DNA of 64,000 nt from Apoderus coryli (GCA_911728435.2 OU452200.1:992001-1056000), one strand, 5' to 3'. Counted from the stretch's first letter, positions 46,191 to 56,454 are shown. Notes: generated from the sequence alone by a model not told the origin. Translations and numbers: made by a program.

Positions 46191-46262
46191 GGTCCCATGG
46201 TGTAATGGTTAGCACTCTGGACTCTGAATCCAGCGATCCGAGTTCAAATCTCGGTGGGACCT
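46191..46262 (+). tRNA. tRNA-Gln (anticodon CTG)
   Basis: A complete 72-base cloverleaf. The acceptor stem GGTCCCA pairs fully with TGGGACC, followed by T as discriminator. The anticodon arm CTGGA-CTCTGAA-TCCAG gives anticodon CTG (Gln). The T arm CCGAG-TTCAAAT-CTCGG is fully paired. The A box (TGGTGTAATGG) and B box (GTTCAAATC) are present, there is no intron, and CCA is not encoded. A run of nine T at about 46267-46275 is a good RNA polymerase III terminator. This is the one gene in the window that looks fully functional. Confidence 0.97.
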
Positions 46263-46266
46263 TCTC

Positions 46267-46275
46267 TTTTTTTTT
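46267..46275 (+). terminator. RNA polymerase III T-run terminator
   Basis: Nine consecutive T residues begin four bases after the tRNA discriminator. Four or more T usually stop pol III. Confidence 0.85.
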
Positions 46276-47560
46276 GCCTTTTTAATCTTTATAATATATT
46301 TTTATAAGGTAATAAACCTCACTTTAATTGTATAATTTATCGTTATACTAGGTTTATTAATTATTCAAATCCTACTAATGAAACTTTACAAAAATTCAAA
46401 TAATAATAAAAAATAATCTTATTACCATAGGGCTGCGCATAATCTTATTTGATCCTCATCTCTAACCTAGAGTGTGCCTAGAATTTTACAACTCCTTTTA
46501 GTACGTTCTTTTATGTTAGAAAAAAAACACATAATATAACCTTTTGTACTAAAACTAGGGTGGAACTCATCAAGCCATTTTCGGTCAAAACAATTAAATT
46601 ATAGTCTATATCACCCCCCTTTCAAACATGAAAATTATTATGCTGACGTGTTGTGAAATAACCCGATTATATCATTATTATATTTTCTGTAGATATTTCT
46701 TCTCTGCTATTCCCCATTTTTTTTTTTTTTTTGGTTTCTCATTCTTTTTACTCAACCCCTCGTGAAATGTCTTTGCTCGTATCATTATTAGTGGGGTTGT
46801 CAGTCACTAACAACCCCAGTTTTTTATTTGTGTCATCAGATCGTTACTCATTAAGCTGGTTTGTTTTCGTATTCAGTGGGTGACCATTTTTATAAATGAA
46901 AGTCTTCTGTTCTATTCGTGTATTTTTTTCACTGTTGGAGTAAAACATCAATAATGAAACGGATTTGTAACCGCTAATCAGGCATGACTGTGTAAAAGAT
47001 ATCTGAATATATTTCAGCTTTCTTAAAATCATAGCTCAGATTAGTCCAGAGTTCTCTAACAACGCCAATAAATTGGAAACATTGGGACTAGCTCAATCTG
47101 CTTTCAAACCACAAACGTTTTTCGATTCCAAAATAGCCATTGTCGTTCTCTTCAAATTATTAATGCTCCAATCAGCTTTAGGCACTTTGTCTTCTGGTAC
47201 AAAATGCAAAATTATCATGACTACGTTGTGTTACAACGAGAAGAAGATAAAAAATTCCAAAATCAAATCTTAATCTTAGCCAAAAATGTTAAACTATACT
47301 TCCTAATGACCACGACATGGGCAGTTTTCATGTATTTTGTCCGTTTACAAGAAGACTTCCCCAGGGTATATGACTAGCTATTATAATGGTAGTCAAAACA
47401 TTATTAATAACTCAATCTCATGCTGAGCAAAGGTAGACAAAAACAATATACCGACTCTCTTAAATTTAAATAACTGCGATTAAAATCACTAATATTAAAT
47501 ATTAATAATAATATGTTGCAGTTTGTCTTAGTTTATTTTATTTTTTCATTATGTTTGATA
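46276..47560. other. No recognisable gene
   Basis: AT-rich. The frames at 46844-47032 and 47073-47273 have no recognisable motif. Confidence 0.4.
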
Positions 47561-47562
47561 TA

Positions 47563-47889
47563 CAGGGTGGTCCAACGAAAAGTTTGCACCTAGCTTTTCT
47601 CTTTTTTTTGTAGTCGAATGCGAAAATGCTCGGACTTTTGAGGGGGACACATTTTAAACATATTTTTCGATCTGCGCCTTTAACCCCCTAGCGGGGGTGA
47701 GTAACAACCCTAAAATTTTAAATGGAAAGAGGGGTCTAATGACATATCATTTGAAAGGACACAAAATTGTCTTTCTAATGATACCCTATTTGTCGAATTT
47801 TACTAAAACAGTTAATACGAAAACGACTTTAAAGACATTAAGCCGATAATTTTGGTATTAATGAGAAATACAAATAAGTTTTAATTATT
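47563..47889 (+). repeat. Left terminal inverted repeat of the DD41D element
   Basis: Inverted copy of 49282-49621. Starts CAGGGTGGTCC next to TA. Confidence 0.9.
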
Positions 47890-48079
47890 ACGACTGAAAA
47901 CAACTACAATCATTTCTAAATTATTTACTTTGAAGAAAAACGGGATTTCAAAAACACTATCTTATTTATCAGAACTAAATTCCTCACTAATCGTTTGCGT
48001 TTTTTGTTGAAATAAAAACTGCAGATACGTGTAGGAAAAGAATTTACACCGTTTATTTTAGTCTTTTCATTGATTCAGT

Positions 48080-49177
48080 TTGGTTGCTTCTCAAGTTATT
48101 TTACTTTTACCGTACATTCTAGAACGAGTTGAAATTGTTAAACTTTATTTTCAAAATAATAGTAGTGCTAGACTTACGGCTCGCTTATTTAATGAGAGAC
48201 ATCCCGATAAAAATGTGAATGATGTGTACGTTGGCAAGTTAGTTAAAAAGTTTGTAGATACCGGATCTGTCTGTAATGTAAAACACCAGCCGCAGAAACC
48301 GATCAGAAATGAAGCTGTGGAAGTCGCTGTTTTAGGGCATGTTGAAATGGATCATAGTCAAAGTACCCGTCAACTAGCTGAAGCCTCAGGTGTCTCCCGT
48401 TCGTCCATAATACGAATTTTAAAAGCGTACAAATTTCATCCGTACAAAATCAAATTAGTACAGGAACTAAATGAGGATGATCCTGATAGAAGGCTGCAAT
48501 TTTGTGAAGCAATGAGCCAGCGTTTAATTGAAGATCCGCAATTATTATTTAACATTTGTTTTTCCGACGAATGCACATTTTATTTGAATGGAGCTGTAAA
48601 TAAGCACAATTGCCGTTACTGGGATGACAGTAACCCACATTTATTCCGTGAGGTTCATACCCAGTATCCTCAAAAAATAAACGTCTGGTGTGGCATATTA
48701 GGAAATCATATTATAGGACCACTTTTTATTCCTGGAAATTTAACTGGTGAAGTGTACCTAAACATGCTTGAAGACACAATTGATCCTTTAATAACACAAA
48801 TAATAGAAGATGACCAAAATCATACTGCTGATCGGCTTTATTTCCAGCAAGATGGAGCACCTCCGCACTATGTGGCTCCTGTAAGACAGTTCTTAGATGA
48901 CCGGTTCCCTGGACGGTGGATTGGAAGGAGGGGCCCAATTGAATGGCCTGCCAGGTCACCGGATTTATCGCCTTTAGACTTTTTTCTTTGGGGGCACTTA
49001 AAAAATAAATGTTTTGCCACGAAGCCCGAGTCCATAGAAGATCTTCGCCAACGCATTACAGAAGAGTGCAGAAACATAACACCTGATATGCTACAAAATG
49101 TTAGAAATAGATTTGAACAAAATCTGTATTATTGTATGGAATCAAATGGGTCACATTTTCAACATTTGTTAATGTAA
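48080..49177 (+). CDS. DD41D-type transposase, open but without an ATG at the expected start
   Basis: Transposase of the IS630-Tc1-mariner superfamily, which cuts and rejoins the element ends at TA. Counting from TTG at 48080 it has 365 codons without a stop. Two helix-turn-helix regions lie at about residues 15-60 and 75-125. Catalytic residues are D163 (CFSDECTF), D258 (YFQQDGAPPH) and D300 (LSPLDFFLWG), with 41 residues between the second and third, i.e. DD41D. Relatives usually start M-P-Y just before ILE-RVEIV. Here the codon before PY (48107-48109) is TTA, and the first in-frame ATG is residue 90, inside the DNA-binding region. So the start is lost, non-AUG, or supplied by an upstream exon (CATTCTAG at 48113-48120 could be a splice acceptor). 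All catalytic residues are intact. Confidence 0.85.
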   Translation: MVASQVILLLPYILERVEIVKLYFQNNSSARLTARLFNERHPDKNVNDVYVGKLVKKFVDTGSVCNVKHQPQKPIRNEAVEVAVLGHVEMDHSQSTRQLAEASGVSRSSIIRILKAYKFHPYKIKLVQELNEDDPDRRLQFCEAMSQRLIEDPQLLFNICFSDECTFYLNGAVNKHNCRYWDDSNPHLFREVHTQYPQKINVWCGILGNHIIGPLFIPGNLTGEVYLNMLEDTIDPLITQIIEDDQNHTADRLYFQQDGAPPHYVAPVRQFLDDRFPGRWIGRRGPIEWPARSPDLSPLDFFLWGHLKNKCFATKPESIEDLRQRITEECRNITPDMLQNVRNRFEQNLYYCMESNGSHFQHLLM

Positions 49178-49281
49178 CGTTTTAATAAATCAATTTAACA
49201 GCTTGTTTACTTTTTTTACAAAGCAATGTTAAAACTAACAAACATTGGAATGTACTAACGATTGCAGGTGTTTTCACTCGC

Positions 49282-49621
49282 AATAATTAAAACTTATTTG
49301 TATTTCTCATTAATACCAAAATTATCGGCTTAATGTCTTTAAAGTCGTTTTTGTATTAACTGTTTTAGTAAAATTCGACAAATAGGGTATCATTAGAAAG
49401 ACAATTTTGTGTCCTTTCAAATGATATGTCATTAGACCCCTCTTTCCATTTAAAATTTTAGGGTTGTTACTCACCCCCGCTAGGGGGTTAAAGGCGCAGA
49501 TCGAAAAATATGTTTAAAATGTGTCCCCCTCAAAAGCAAAATCGACGTGTCCGAGCATTTTCGCATTCGACTACAAAAAAAAGAGAAAAGCTAGGTGCAA
49601 ACTTTTCGTTGGACCACCCTG
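49282..49621 (-). repeat. Right terminal inverted repeat of the DD41D element
   Basis: Inverted copy of 47563-47889 with an extra 13 bases near 49536-49548 (CGACGTG region). Confidence 0.9.
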
Positions 49622-49623
49622 TA

Positions 49624-49916
49624 TTTCCTTCTTCTTAATTCACAGATTGTATCATTTGAGACGTACACAAAAGATATACAGGGTGAAACACCATGTATCT
49701 CGAAAACTAATCATGTTACGGTTTTAAAAAAAAAATGTTTTATTAAAACCGGCCAAGGGAAATCGCTGGCAAATAGTTCTAGTTTTCAAAAAGGTCCGCT
49801 AGAGGGCGTAAATCTAACTCTAAATTGAAAAACACTGTTTTCTTAAAAATATACTTATATTACGTAAGTGTTAAACGTAATGAGGATGATCTAAGTACAA
49901 TTCTAAAACTTTTTTA
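49624..49916. other. Spacer between two transposons
   Basis: TACAGGGTGAAACACCATGT at about 49677-49696 is another mariner-type end. No gene is recognised. Confidence 0.4.
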
Positions 49917-49918
49917 TA

Positions 49919-51158
49919 TCGGGTCCGCCATCTAACGTTTTTTTTTCAACTAGTGCTTATTTCGTGAAGGGTAACACTTAGCTCATGTCTGATTTGACAT
50001 ATAATTAGTTTTATCCTTCCGCTGAACGAATATGGTTGTGTATACGCTTGAACAACGCTGGGAAATATTGCGACATTACTTTGAAAATCATGGTAATGTT
50101 GCAGAATGTGTGCGAAAATTGCGTACGGATTTTGGAAGAAGAGAAGCACCGTCAGCTCCGTATGTTCGTTATCTCGTGAAAAAAGTGAAAGAAACTGGCA
50201 TCCTGATCGATAAACCAAAGCGTGAAAAGCCAAAAACAGTGCATACACCCGAGAATATTGCTGCTGTGGCAGAAAGTGTGCGTGAAGCGCCATCAACATC
50301 AATTCACCGTCGGTCTCAACAATTGAACATTTCGGAGACATCATTCAGACGAATTTTGCATAAAGACCTTGGTATGACGCCATACAAAGTCCAATTCGTT
50401 CAAGAGTTGAAGCCAACTGACCATCCAATGCGTTTTCGCTTCGCTCAGTGGGCCTGCGATCGTCTTACAGAAGATGCCGATTTTGCCAAAAAAATCATCT
50501 TTTCAGATGAAGCTCATTTTGATCTTGGCGGGTATGTAAACAAGCAAAATTGTCGCATTTGGGGCACAGAAAACCCGCACGCATACATTGAAAAGCCGAT
50601 GCACCCAAAACGAGTCACTGTTTGGTGCGGATTTTGGTCCGGAGGCATAAATGAGCCATTTTTCTTCGAAAATGAGCAAGGAGTGGCCGTTACAGTCAAT
50701 GGCGATCGTTATCGGGCCATGTTGAACGAATTTTTGTTCACAAAAATTGCAGAGGATGTTTTGCGCCCTGTTTTTGAAGATCGCATTATCAGCCGCAGAG
50801 CTGATGTCGTTTGGCCACCTCGGAGCTGCGATTTGACACCGTTGGACTATTATTTGTGGGGTGCCGTCAAAGATAAGTGTTACGCCGACAAGCCAGAGAC
50901 AATTGACGCTTTAAAGGACAATATTCGTGAAGCCATTGGTGAAAAAATACAGCTGCACACAATCGATAATGTGCTTAAAAATTGGACCGAGCGTGTAGGC
51001 TACTGCATGGCCAGCCGAGGCAGCCATTTGAATGAAATTATTTGTCATTGTTAACCGGAAGGATTGTACTTTCAAATAAAAAAATAAATTTGAGAAAATA
51101 TTCAGCAGTTTATCTTTTATAGCATTTTCAAAAAAAAAAAGTTATCTGGCAGACCCAA
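49919..51158 (+). mobile_element. Mariner-type transposon, 1240 bp, both ends present
   Basis: The ends TCGGGTCCGCCATCTAACG (left) and, reversed, TTGGGTCTGCCAGATAACT (right) are imperfect inverted repeats of about 27 bases including a T-rich tract. They are flanked by TA (49917-49918 and 51159-51160). The single transposase frame nearly fills the interior. The decayed copy at 11832-12520 belongs to a related lineage. Confidence 0.85.
50032..51054 (+). CDS. Mariner-type transposase lacking the second catalytic Asp
   Basis: The frame opens with a genuine ATG and runs 340 codons without a stop: MVVYTLEQRWEILRHYFEN, paired helix-turn-helix DNA-binding region to about residue 125 (SETSFRRILHKDLGMTPYKV), first catalytic Asp D159 in IIFSDEAHFDLGGYVNKQN, PMHPKRVTVWCGFW, third Asp D272 in CDLTPLDYYLWGAV, and C-terminus NWTERVGYCMASRGSHLNEI. 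The block with the second Asp (a (Q/H)DGA or (Q/H)DNA motif followed by H) is missing between residues about 238 and 242, where TKIAED runs directly into VLRPVFEDRI. This is an in-frame deletion. It leaves a readable but catalytically dead protein, which could still bind the ends. Confidence 0.88.
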   Translation: MVVYTLEQRWEILRHYFENHGNVAECVRKLRTDFGRREAPSAPYVRYLVKKVKETGILIDKPKREKPKTVHTPENIAAVAESVREAPSTSIHRRSQQLNISETSFRRILHKDLGMTPYKVQFVQELKPTDHPMRFRFAQWACDRLTEDADFAKKIIFSDEAHFDLGGYVNKQNCRIWGTENPHAYIEKPMHPKRVTVWCGFWSGGINEPFFFENEQGVAVTVNGDRYRAMLNEFLFTKIAEDVLRPVFEDRIISRRADVVWPPRSCDLTPLDYYLWGAVKDKCYADKPETIDALKDNIREAIGEKIQLHTIDNVLKNWTERVGYCMASRGSHLNEIICHC

Positions 51159-51160
51159 TA

Positions 51161-51660
51161 TAAACCTTTTTCCCCTATCTTCTTAAATAAATGGTGGACG
51201 AGCCCGAGAATGTTAGTTTGTAAAAAGTTGTGTAACTTTCTTATGGATAGTCCGATTTTAATAAAATTAGGTTCAGTATAAAGGTAATGTTTGGGAGTAA
51301 CAAAAAACGTATTGCTGCTTGTATTTGTTTTTTATATATGGCCACTAGATGGAGATAATAACAATGTTTCCGACTTTGTCCATTTTCTTAGAAATATCAA
51401 ATAAAATGGCACTATTAGTCTTCACTAGATAGAACGAGCATATCAATATAAAGAAAACAGTGAAAACCGGAAGTCTCTATCTTTTTCCTGTCCATCTCAG
51501 TGACTGAATATATTTTATATAATGAATAGTGTGGGCTGTGATGAGGAAATACTCATGTTATTATGGCAGCGAAGTTAATGTCAAATATAATTATTCATAT
51601 GTTTGTCACATTAGTCTGTGGATTTATTTATTTTGTGTTATATTTGATTTTTAAATTAAA
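51161..51660. other. No recognisable gene
   Basis: Spacer without supported features. Confidence 0.4.
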
Positions 51661-51662
51661 AA

Positions 51663-52000
51663 TGCCTATTACCAACGAAGAAGCATTTGATTTTTTGGCG
51701 GTTATTTCGAGGGCCTCAAAAATGTTTTGACGCTTTGCAAGGATCTACGCTCTTAGATATCCGCAAAGACGATCCTGTAAGAAAAATGTCATTAGAAGAT
51801 TGGCAAATCGTTTACGAACGAGTGGAAGTGGCGACTATTCCAAAGAGAGAGGAGTTGCTCAGGGCGCTCGGAAATAAATGTTAATATTCTGAGATATAAC
51901 CAAGTTAATCCACATGCCAGCATTAGAGATATCGTGCAAGCACTCAAATCTACCATTTTAAAATAGCAATTATTACAAAAATATTTTAAAAATCAGCCTT
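51663..52000 (+). pseudogene. Transposase N-terminal remnant (DUF4817-like helix-turn-helix)
   Basis: From ATG at 51663 the text reads MPITNEEAFDFLAVISRASK, a stop at 51729, then RFARIYALRYPQRR, IRRLANRLRTSGSGDYSKER. After a frame change comes NQVNPHASIRDIVQALK. The order M(P)--NEE--D-L, YA-RYP-RR, N-A-RLR-TG, VN-(H/Q)-S-RDI is that of the DUF4817-type HTH found at the start of many insect Tc1/mariner-like transposases. The catalytic domain is missing. The frame at 51687-51884 is a shadow of it. Confidence 0.65.
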
Positions 52001-52939
52001 GATCTCCACTTGCCAAATTTACGCACCTGATTTCCCTGGTGATGTAAAATATCTACTGTAATATGGTTTTATGAGGCTTTGTGGCGCACATACAATATGA
52101 TGAGAAGGGTGTTAGACTGAATGCTCTGGAATTCTACAATTAAAAATTTGAAAAAAATGCTCCCTTGTTATTTCTGAAAATTTAGGGAAATAGTTGACAG
52201 ACTGTAAAGTGCTTAAAAATCTCCCAATCATTTCAAAGATATATACGAGTGATTTTGATATGATGCAGTTCCAGTTTGGGTCCAGAAACCACGAACGCTA
52301 CCGCCTTTTTTGACAGCAGATTTCGGTCGAATGTGTTTTATTTTTCTTTGGTTTAATGGATGAAAAAAGAAGAACGAAATTTCGATAAATTTTTTTACGT
52401 TACTAATTTTATTAGATAACCCGGTATACGTGATAAATTCATTCACCTTGTAAATAATAAAGATCTATCCTCTACCAATATGACTTATTATACCATTTTA
52501 TTATACCTTATGGAGAAGATATCTATTCGGAATCTAAATAAATTCTCCAGATTGTATATTAGGGGTAATTTATTTTAGCTGTCCCGTTAAATAAGTGTCT
52601 CGTGTGTTTCTGACAGTCATTTTGTCTTTATGTAAATTTCAATAATTTACTTGTTTGTTTAGTCTCGAAATGGTATTATGCGATGCTGAGATGATATTGA
52701 TCAATTCTTATTCAAATCTATTGTTCTTTTACTTTAATTAATTCAAATGTTGGTATTTCAGTTATTTATAGCTAGGTGGAATCTCTAAATGACATTTTGC
52801 GATTTCTGCCTTGTAAAATATTTGAATATCTCACCTAGGTTTTGATATTACGAGTATTATGCAATATTGCAGGTTTATTGTTTTATTATTTTAACCATTA
52901 ATTAAAATTAAAACAAAGCAAACAAACCGGCACCACCAC
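52001..52939. other. No recognisable gene
   Basis: The minus-strand frame at 52228-52446 has no motif. CATTCACCTTGTAAA near 52441 is a possible worn mariner-type end. Confidence 0.35.
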
Positions 52940-52966
52940 AAATTTATTCTTCAAAAATCACCCTAG

Positions 52967-53008
52967 GTGAAACATGTTTCGAAAGCCGCTGCTTTCATCA
53001 TCTGTCAC
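52967..53008 (-). ncRNA. Hammerhead-like motif, outer left arm (core mutated)
   Basis: On the minus strand: GTGA (stem I), CAGATGA (canonical CTGATGA with U4 changed to A), extra T, stem II GAAAGC/GCTTTC with loop AGCG, intact GAAAC, ATGTT, then TCAC closing stem I. The U4 change should abolish cleavage. Confidence 0.55.
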
Positions 53009-53034
53009 AAATCTTATCAACAAAACAATACATT

Positions 53035-53294
53035 ATTTTAGTGTTTAAATGAAAGTCGAATCTCCACAAGATAAATTTAATAGAAACTATCGGCCCTACA
53101 TGTTTCGGGACTAGACCAGTCCCATCATCAGTGACATGTCAACAATTGTACAAATACAACGCTAAGACATACAATGTTCCATTAAATTTCTATTGAAGTC
53201 ATTTTATGGAAAAACTATTTGAATTATTAAAATTTAATTCAAATTACAATTACATATTTTTGATCTAATTTTCTTTTTGTATATCATATTTTGC
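53035..53294 (+). repeat. Inner palindrome, left arm
   Basis: 260 bases, reverse complement of 53338-53597 with few differences and no length change overall. Confidence 0.9.
53092..53140 (-). ncRNA. Hammerhead-like motif, inner left arm
   Basis: On the minus strand: CTGATGA (53131-53125), one extra T, stem II GGGAC/GTCCC with loop TGGTCTA, GAAAC (53106-53102), ATGTA. Catalytic core bases are all present. Stem I is poor here (TGTCA against GGGCC). Confidence 0.6.
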
Positions 53295-53337
53295 AAAACA
53301 AATAGTGAAATAATCTTAAAACTTTATTGGAAAACAA

Positions 53338-53597
53338 GCAAAATATGATATACAAAAAGAAAATTAGATCAAAAATATGTAATTGTAATTTGAATTAAAT
53401 TTTAATAATTCAAATATTTTTTTCATAAAATGACTTCAATAGAAATTTAATGGAATATTGTATGTCTTAGCGTTGTGTTTGTACGATTGTTGACATGCCA
53501 CTGATGATGGGACTGGTCTAGTCCCGAAACATGTATGCCCGATAGTTTCTATTAAATTTATCTTGTGGAGATTCGACTTTCATTTAAACACTAAAAT
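53338..53597 (-). repeat. Inner palindrome, right arm
   Basis: Inverted copy of 53035-53294. Confidence 0.9.
53494..53540 (+). ncRNA. Hammerhead-like motif, inner right arm
   Basis: Core CTGATGA (53501-53507), extra T, stem II GGGAC (53509-53513)/GTCCC (53521-53525) with a 7-base loop, GAAAC (53526-53530), stem III AC/GT with loop AT, predicted cleavage after A53535. Stem I is GCCA (53497-53500) against TGCC (53536-53539), with one mismatch. Combining the two arms suggests an ancestral TGGC, which would pair perfectly. Confidence 0.65.
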
Positions 53598-53923
53598 TGC
53601 AACTCCACTTAAGAATGGACTATTTTTTCAAATTAATACATTATTTGTTTATCAAATGCAAATACTAACAGTACACATGTGCATTTGATAAACAAATGTA
53701 CAAAGATTTAAAATCATGGGCGATTTGCCCTTTTTATTCAAAAGTATTTAACACTGAAAATATATTATTATTATGTTTGACTAATTAATGCAACCAATGT
53801 TTTTATTTTATTGTTTTGGTTTTTAAATTTTGATCTAATTTTATTACCTGTCACTTTGTGCACTGAGTTTTACCGGCTATATTGTTTTGTTTTGTCCTTG
53901 ACACTGTTTTGTTGACAAGGTTT

Positions 53924-53965
53924 GTGACTGATGATGAAAGCAGCGGCTTTCAAAACATGTTTCAC
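53924..53965 (+). ncRNA. Hammerhead-like motif, outer right arm
   Basis: Stem I GTGA (53924-53927)/TCAC (53962-53965) is four perfect pairs. Core CTGATGA (53928-53934), extra T, stem II GAAAGC/GCTTTC with loop AGCG. Then AAAAC where GAAAC is expected (G12 to A at 53952). Stem III AC/GT with loop AT; cleavage would follow T53961. The G12 change should impair catalysis. Confidence 0.6.
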
Positions 53966-53990
53966 CTAGAGTGATTTTTGAAGAATAAAT

Positions 53991-54990
53991 AAATGTATAT
54001 TTCATCCTAGGGACTTATTGGATGACCTAATAAATATCTACTTGGTCGGCATATGAATAGTTAAAATTCAGAAAGCCTTAGTGATAAACCGTAAAAACAA
54101 AAAGACGAAATTCTAAACGCAGATCAGTTTCAATGACATTTCAATAATATCATATTTTTGTATTTGTCAAAGTAATCATGACCACCGTTTAAGAAATACT
54201 TTGTGTTAAATTAAAATAATTAAAATTTAAGTTGGTTGGTTTTAGGTCAATTATAGAAACAAAGTAATTCCTCTGTCGACGTTTTGACTCAGGACACTAC
54301 AACAAAAAAGAAAAACATAAAGGGTGACTTGAAACTTGCAATTAATTGTTAAATACACAAATAAAAAAAAATATTAAAAAAATATATAAAAATACAAATA
54401 AATAAAAACATCAAGACATGTAATGCAATGTAATTTTTTTTCCCTTTGTTTAAACACAGATAAAACTACATACTACAACGGGTTTTCCATACTCACGTGA
54501 ACAATATGTTTCTTTGTCAATATTTTCAATTGTGAAGGATATTTACTTATGATGAAATCAAAAAGGGGGTTTCTTTTAAACATATATTTTGCTATTTTAA
54601 TAGTGTATAAACTAAAACTGAATAGGCGCACCTACTCATTCAGGCTTATAGGTCTGTTTAGAAAAAAACTGGTATTGATCATATTGAGGGTAAAAACAAT
54701 ATGGTTAGATAATTTTGTATTGTGACTAAGCTTTTAAACACCCTGTAATTTTCGCAATTGAGTTTTCCGCGATAAAAAAACTGTATTTTATCGGTGCAAA
54801 CACGTATCTAAACAATGAATAAATCTATCAAATATTTTTCGATTTATTTCTACAAACGCAAAAGAAAATAATTACTTTTAAATCCTAAATTTAGCTGTGA
54901 AAAACGTTTTTTTCTGGTTGGATTCAATAAAAGTGGTTCTCAATCAAGAAATTGTAGCAAGTGTATCTTAAGAGGAAGATTTGATTGCTA
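53991..54990. other. No recognisable gene
   Basis: AT-rich. AACACCCTGTAATTT near 54738 is an isolated mariner-type end. Confidence 0.4.
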
Positions 54991-54994
54991 CCCA

Positions 54995-55200
54995 ACAATT
55001 ATTTGTTTGCCGGGAGTCTTTGGGGAAAGAAACAATCGTCATTGGATCATTCGTCATCAAGACCATTCGAATGCTCACACAGCTCGTCATTAAATTGGCT
55101 ATTTGAACACTGAAAACGTTGAATTAATAGGGTCATCCGCAGTACATTGCCGATTTGGCACCTAGTAATTTGTAAACCAGGGGAATATTTGGAAGAAAAT
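54995..55200 (+). pseudogene. Mariner transposase remnant around the second catalytic Asp
   Basis: The plus strand reads GVFGERNNRHWIIRHQDHSN, AHTARH, a stop, then IGYLNTENVELIGSS. This matches the mariner order R-IILHHDNAS-HTA--T--YLNTKNVELM. The Asp of HHDNA is kept (HQDHSN), while the third Asp region is lost. Short and strongly decayed. Confidence 0.6.
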
Positions 55201-56454
55201 CAACAAAAAATTACTGTGATTCGATGATTCGGCTCAAAATATAAGTAGTGGCCCTCGTATGTGACGGCATATTGTAAAATAAATAGGAAAAGCAACACAA
55301 AAACCAACATGATGGATAAGGGCTAAAATTATTCCTCATACATAATTTTTCCACACCCCTTTTTATATGAACCGTAGACTTAAATTTTAATCAACCTGCG
55401 AAATTACAGTTTTTGTTCGCACGTTAATGACATGTTTTGTGTAAGTATAAACTGCTTGGCTAAAGGAACTCTCCAGCCTTTACAGTAGGGGGTAAATTAT
55501 TTTAAAAGTAAACTGGAAAACGTACCAGTTTGGTATACACTACACACTATTATACTCGTATAGTCAGACAAGGTGGCATGCGATTTTTCGTTTCGCTACA
55601 TATAGTGAGAGAGCAACACGGTATTTGCAAAGATAAGGGTTGTAATAATTCATGGCGAAAATAACCAGTATAGTGACGCCCTTTCAAACACAACCCCCTA
55701 TTATTTTAAAGGTAATTTTACGGAAAATATACAAGGTGTGTCTCCACGCTCCATTATAATTTTTATCTCTCCATACCGTATGCAGAAATAAGTAATGTTA
55801 CATGTAAATAATTTATTATTATTAAATTAATTAATGTTTTTGTTTTGTATTGTGTGCTTTGTATGTTGTTTATTATATTTTGTTTGTTTTTTTGTATAGT
55901 GTCATTTGTATGTTGTTCCTTATATTTTGTCACTAACCTAGAGCCGTTATTATGGATGACAGAAACAAATTTTAAATAAAAAAGTTTTAGAGTATCTGCT
56001 GTATTATTTTTTAGAACTATTGGAATCAAAAAATTTAGTTTGCTAAATTGAGTAAATTAGTTCGGCCTTTATTGTTCAGAATGTTATTATGGCAACAATA
56101 TTATATTTGGTTGATATTACATATTTCTTAGTTCTTTTGCTATGTTTAACACTATAAATTAATTTGCTCAAATTAAATCAAGTGGGTTATTGAGATGAAG
56201 AAAAATGACGAAATCAGTGTGCACTTGGTTATATTTCGACCATTAAACAATATGGTTGATGGTTTTAAATTGAAATAACTGAAGCTAATACCAATAGCCT
56301 ATACTTTCTTGAAATCAGAACAAAAATATCTTTCATTTTACTAGTGTGTTTCAAAGGGGGTAATTTCAAGTTCCCATAAACATGCGTTTGGAAATGCATT
56401 GTCTCCAAGATACAACTTGTTAAAGTTTTTTTGTAAATAGCGGTTTTTTTGTTA
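55201..56454. other. No recognisable gene
   Basis: The minus-strand frame at 55763-56029 is low-complexity without motif. Nothing else is supported. Confidence 0.4.

Larger units (their letters stand above)
47563..49621 (+). mobile_element. DD41D Tc1/mariner-type transposon with about 330-bp terminal inverted repeats
   Basis: The element is 2059 bp, flanked by TA (47561-47562 and 49622-49623), with ends CAGGGTGGTCCAACG. The left repeat 47563-47889 and the right repeat 49282-49621 are inverted copies. By eye they differ by one substitution and one 13-base insertion in the right arm. The single transposase frame fills most of the interior. Near-identical long arms indicate recent insertion or gene conversion. 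The related remnant at 24898-25620 and several CAGGGTG-ended MITEs in the window may belong to the same lineage. Confidence 0.9.
52940..53990. mobile_element. Nested palindromic element with hammerhead-like motifs
   Basis: The outer arms 52940-53030 and about 53903-53990 are inverted repeats. Inside lies a second, larger palindrome (arms 53035-53294 and 53338-53597, 260 bases each, 43-base spacer), then a third small one (about 53642-53659 and 53680-53697). Every arm of the two large palindromes carries a hammerhead-like motif. There is no open reading frame of note. Hammerhead motifs in terminal repeats, including inverted arrangements, are known from Penelope-like retroelements and retrozymes, so a non-autonomous derivative of one of these is the best reading. 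No RT is present to prove it. Confidence 0.7.
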
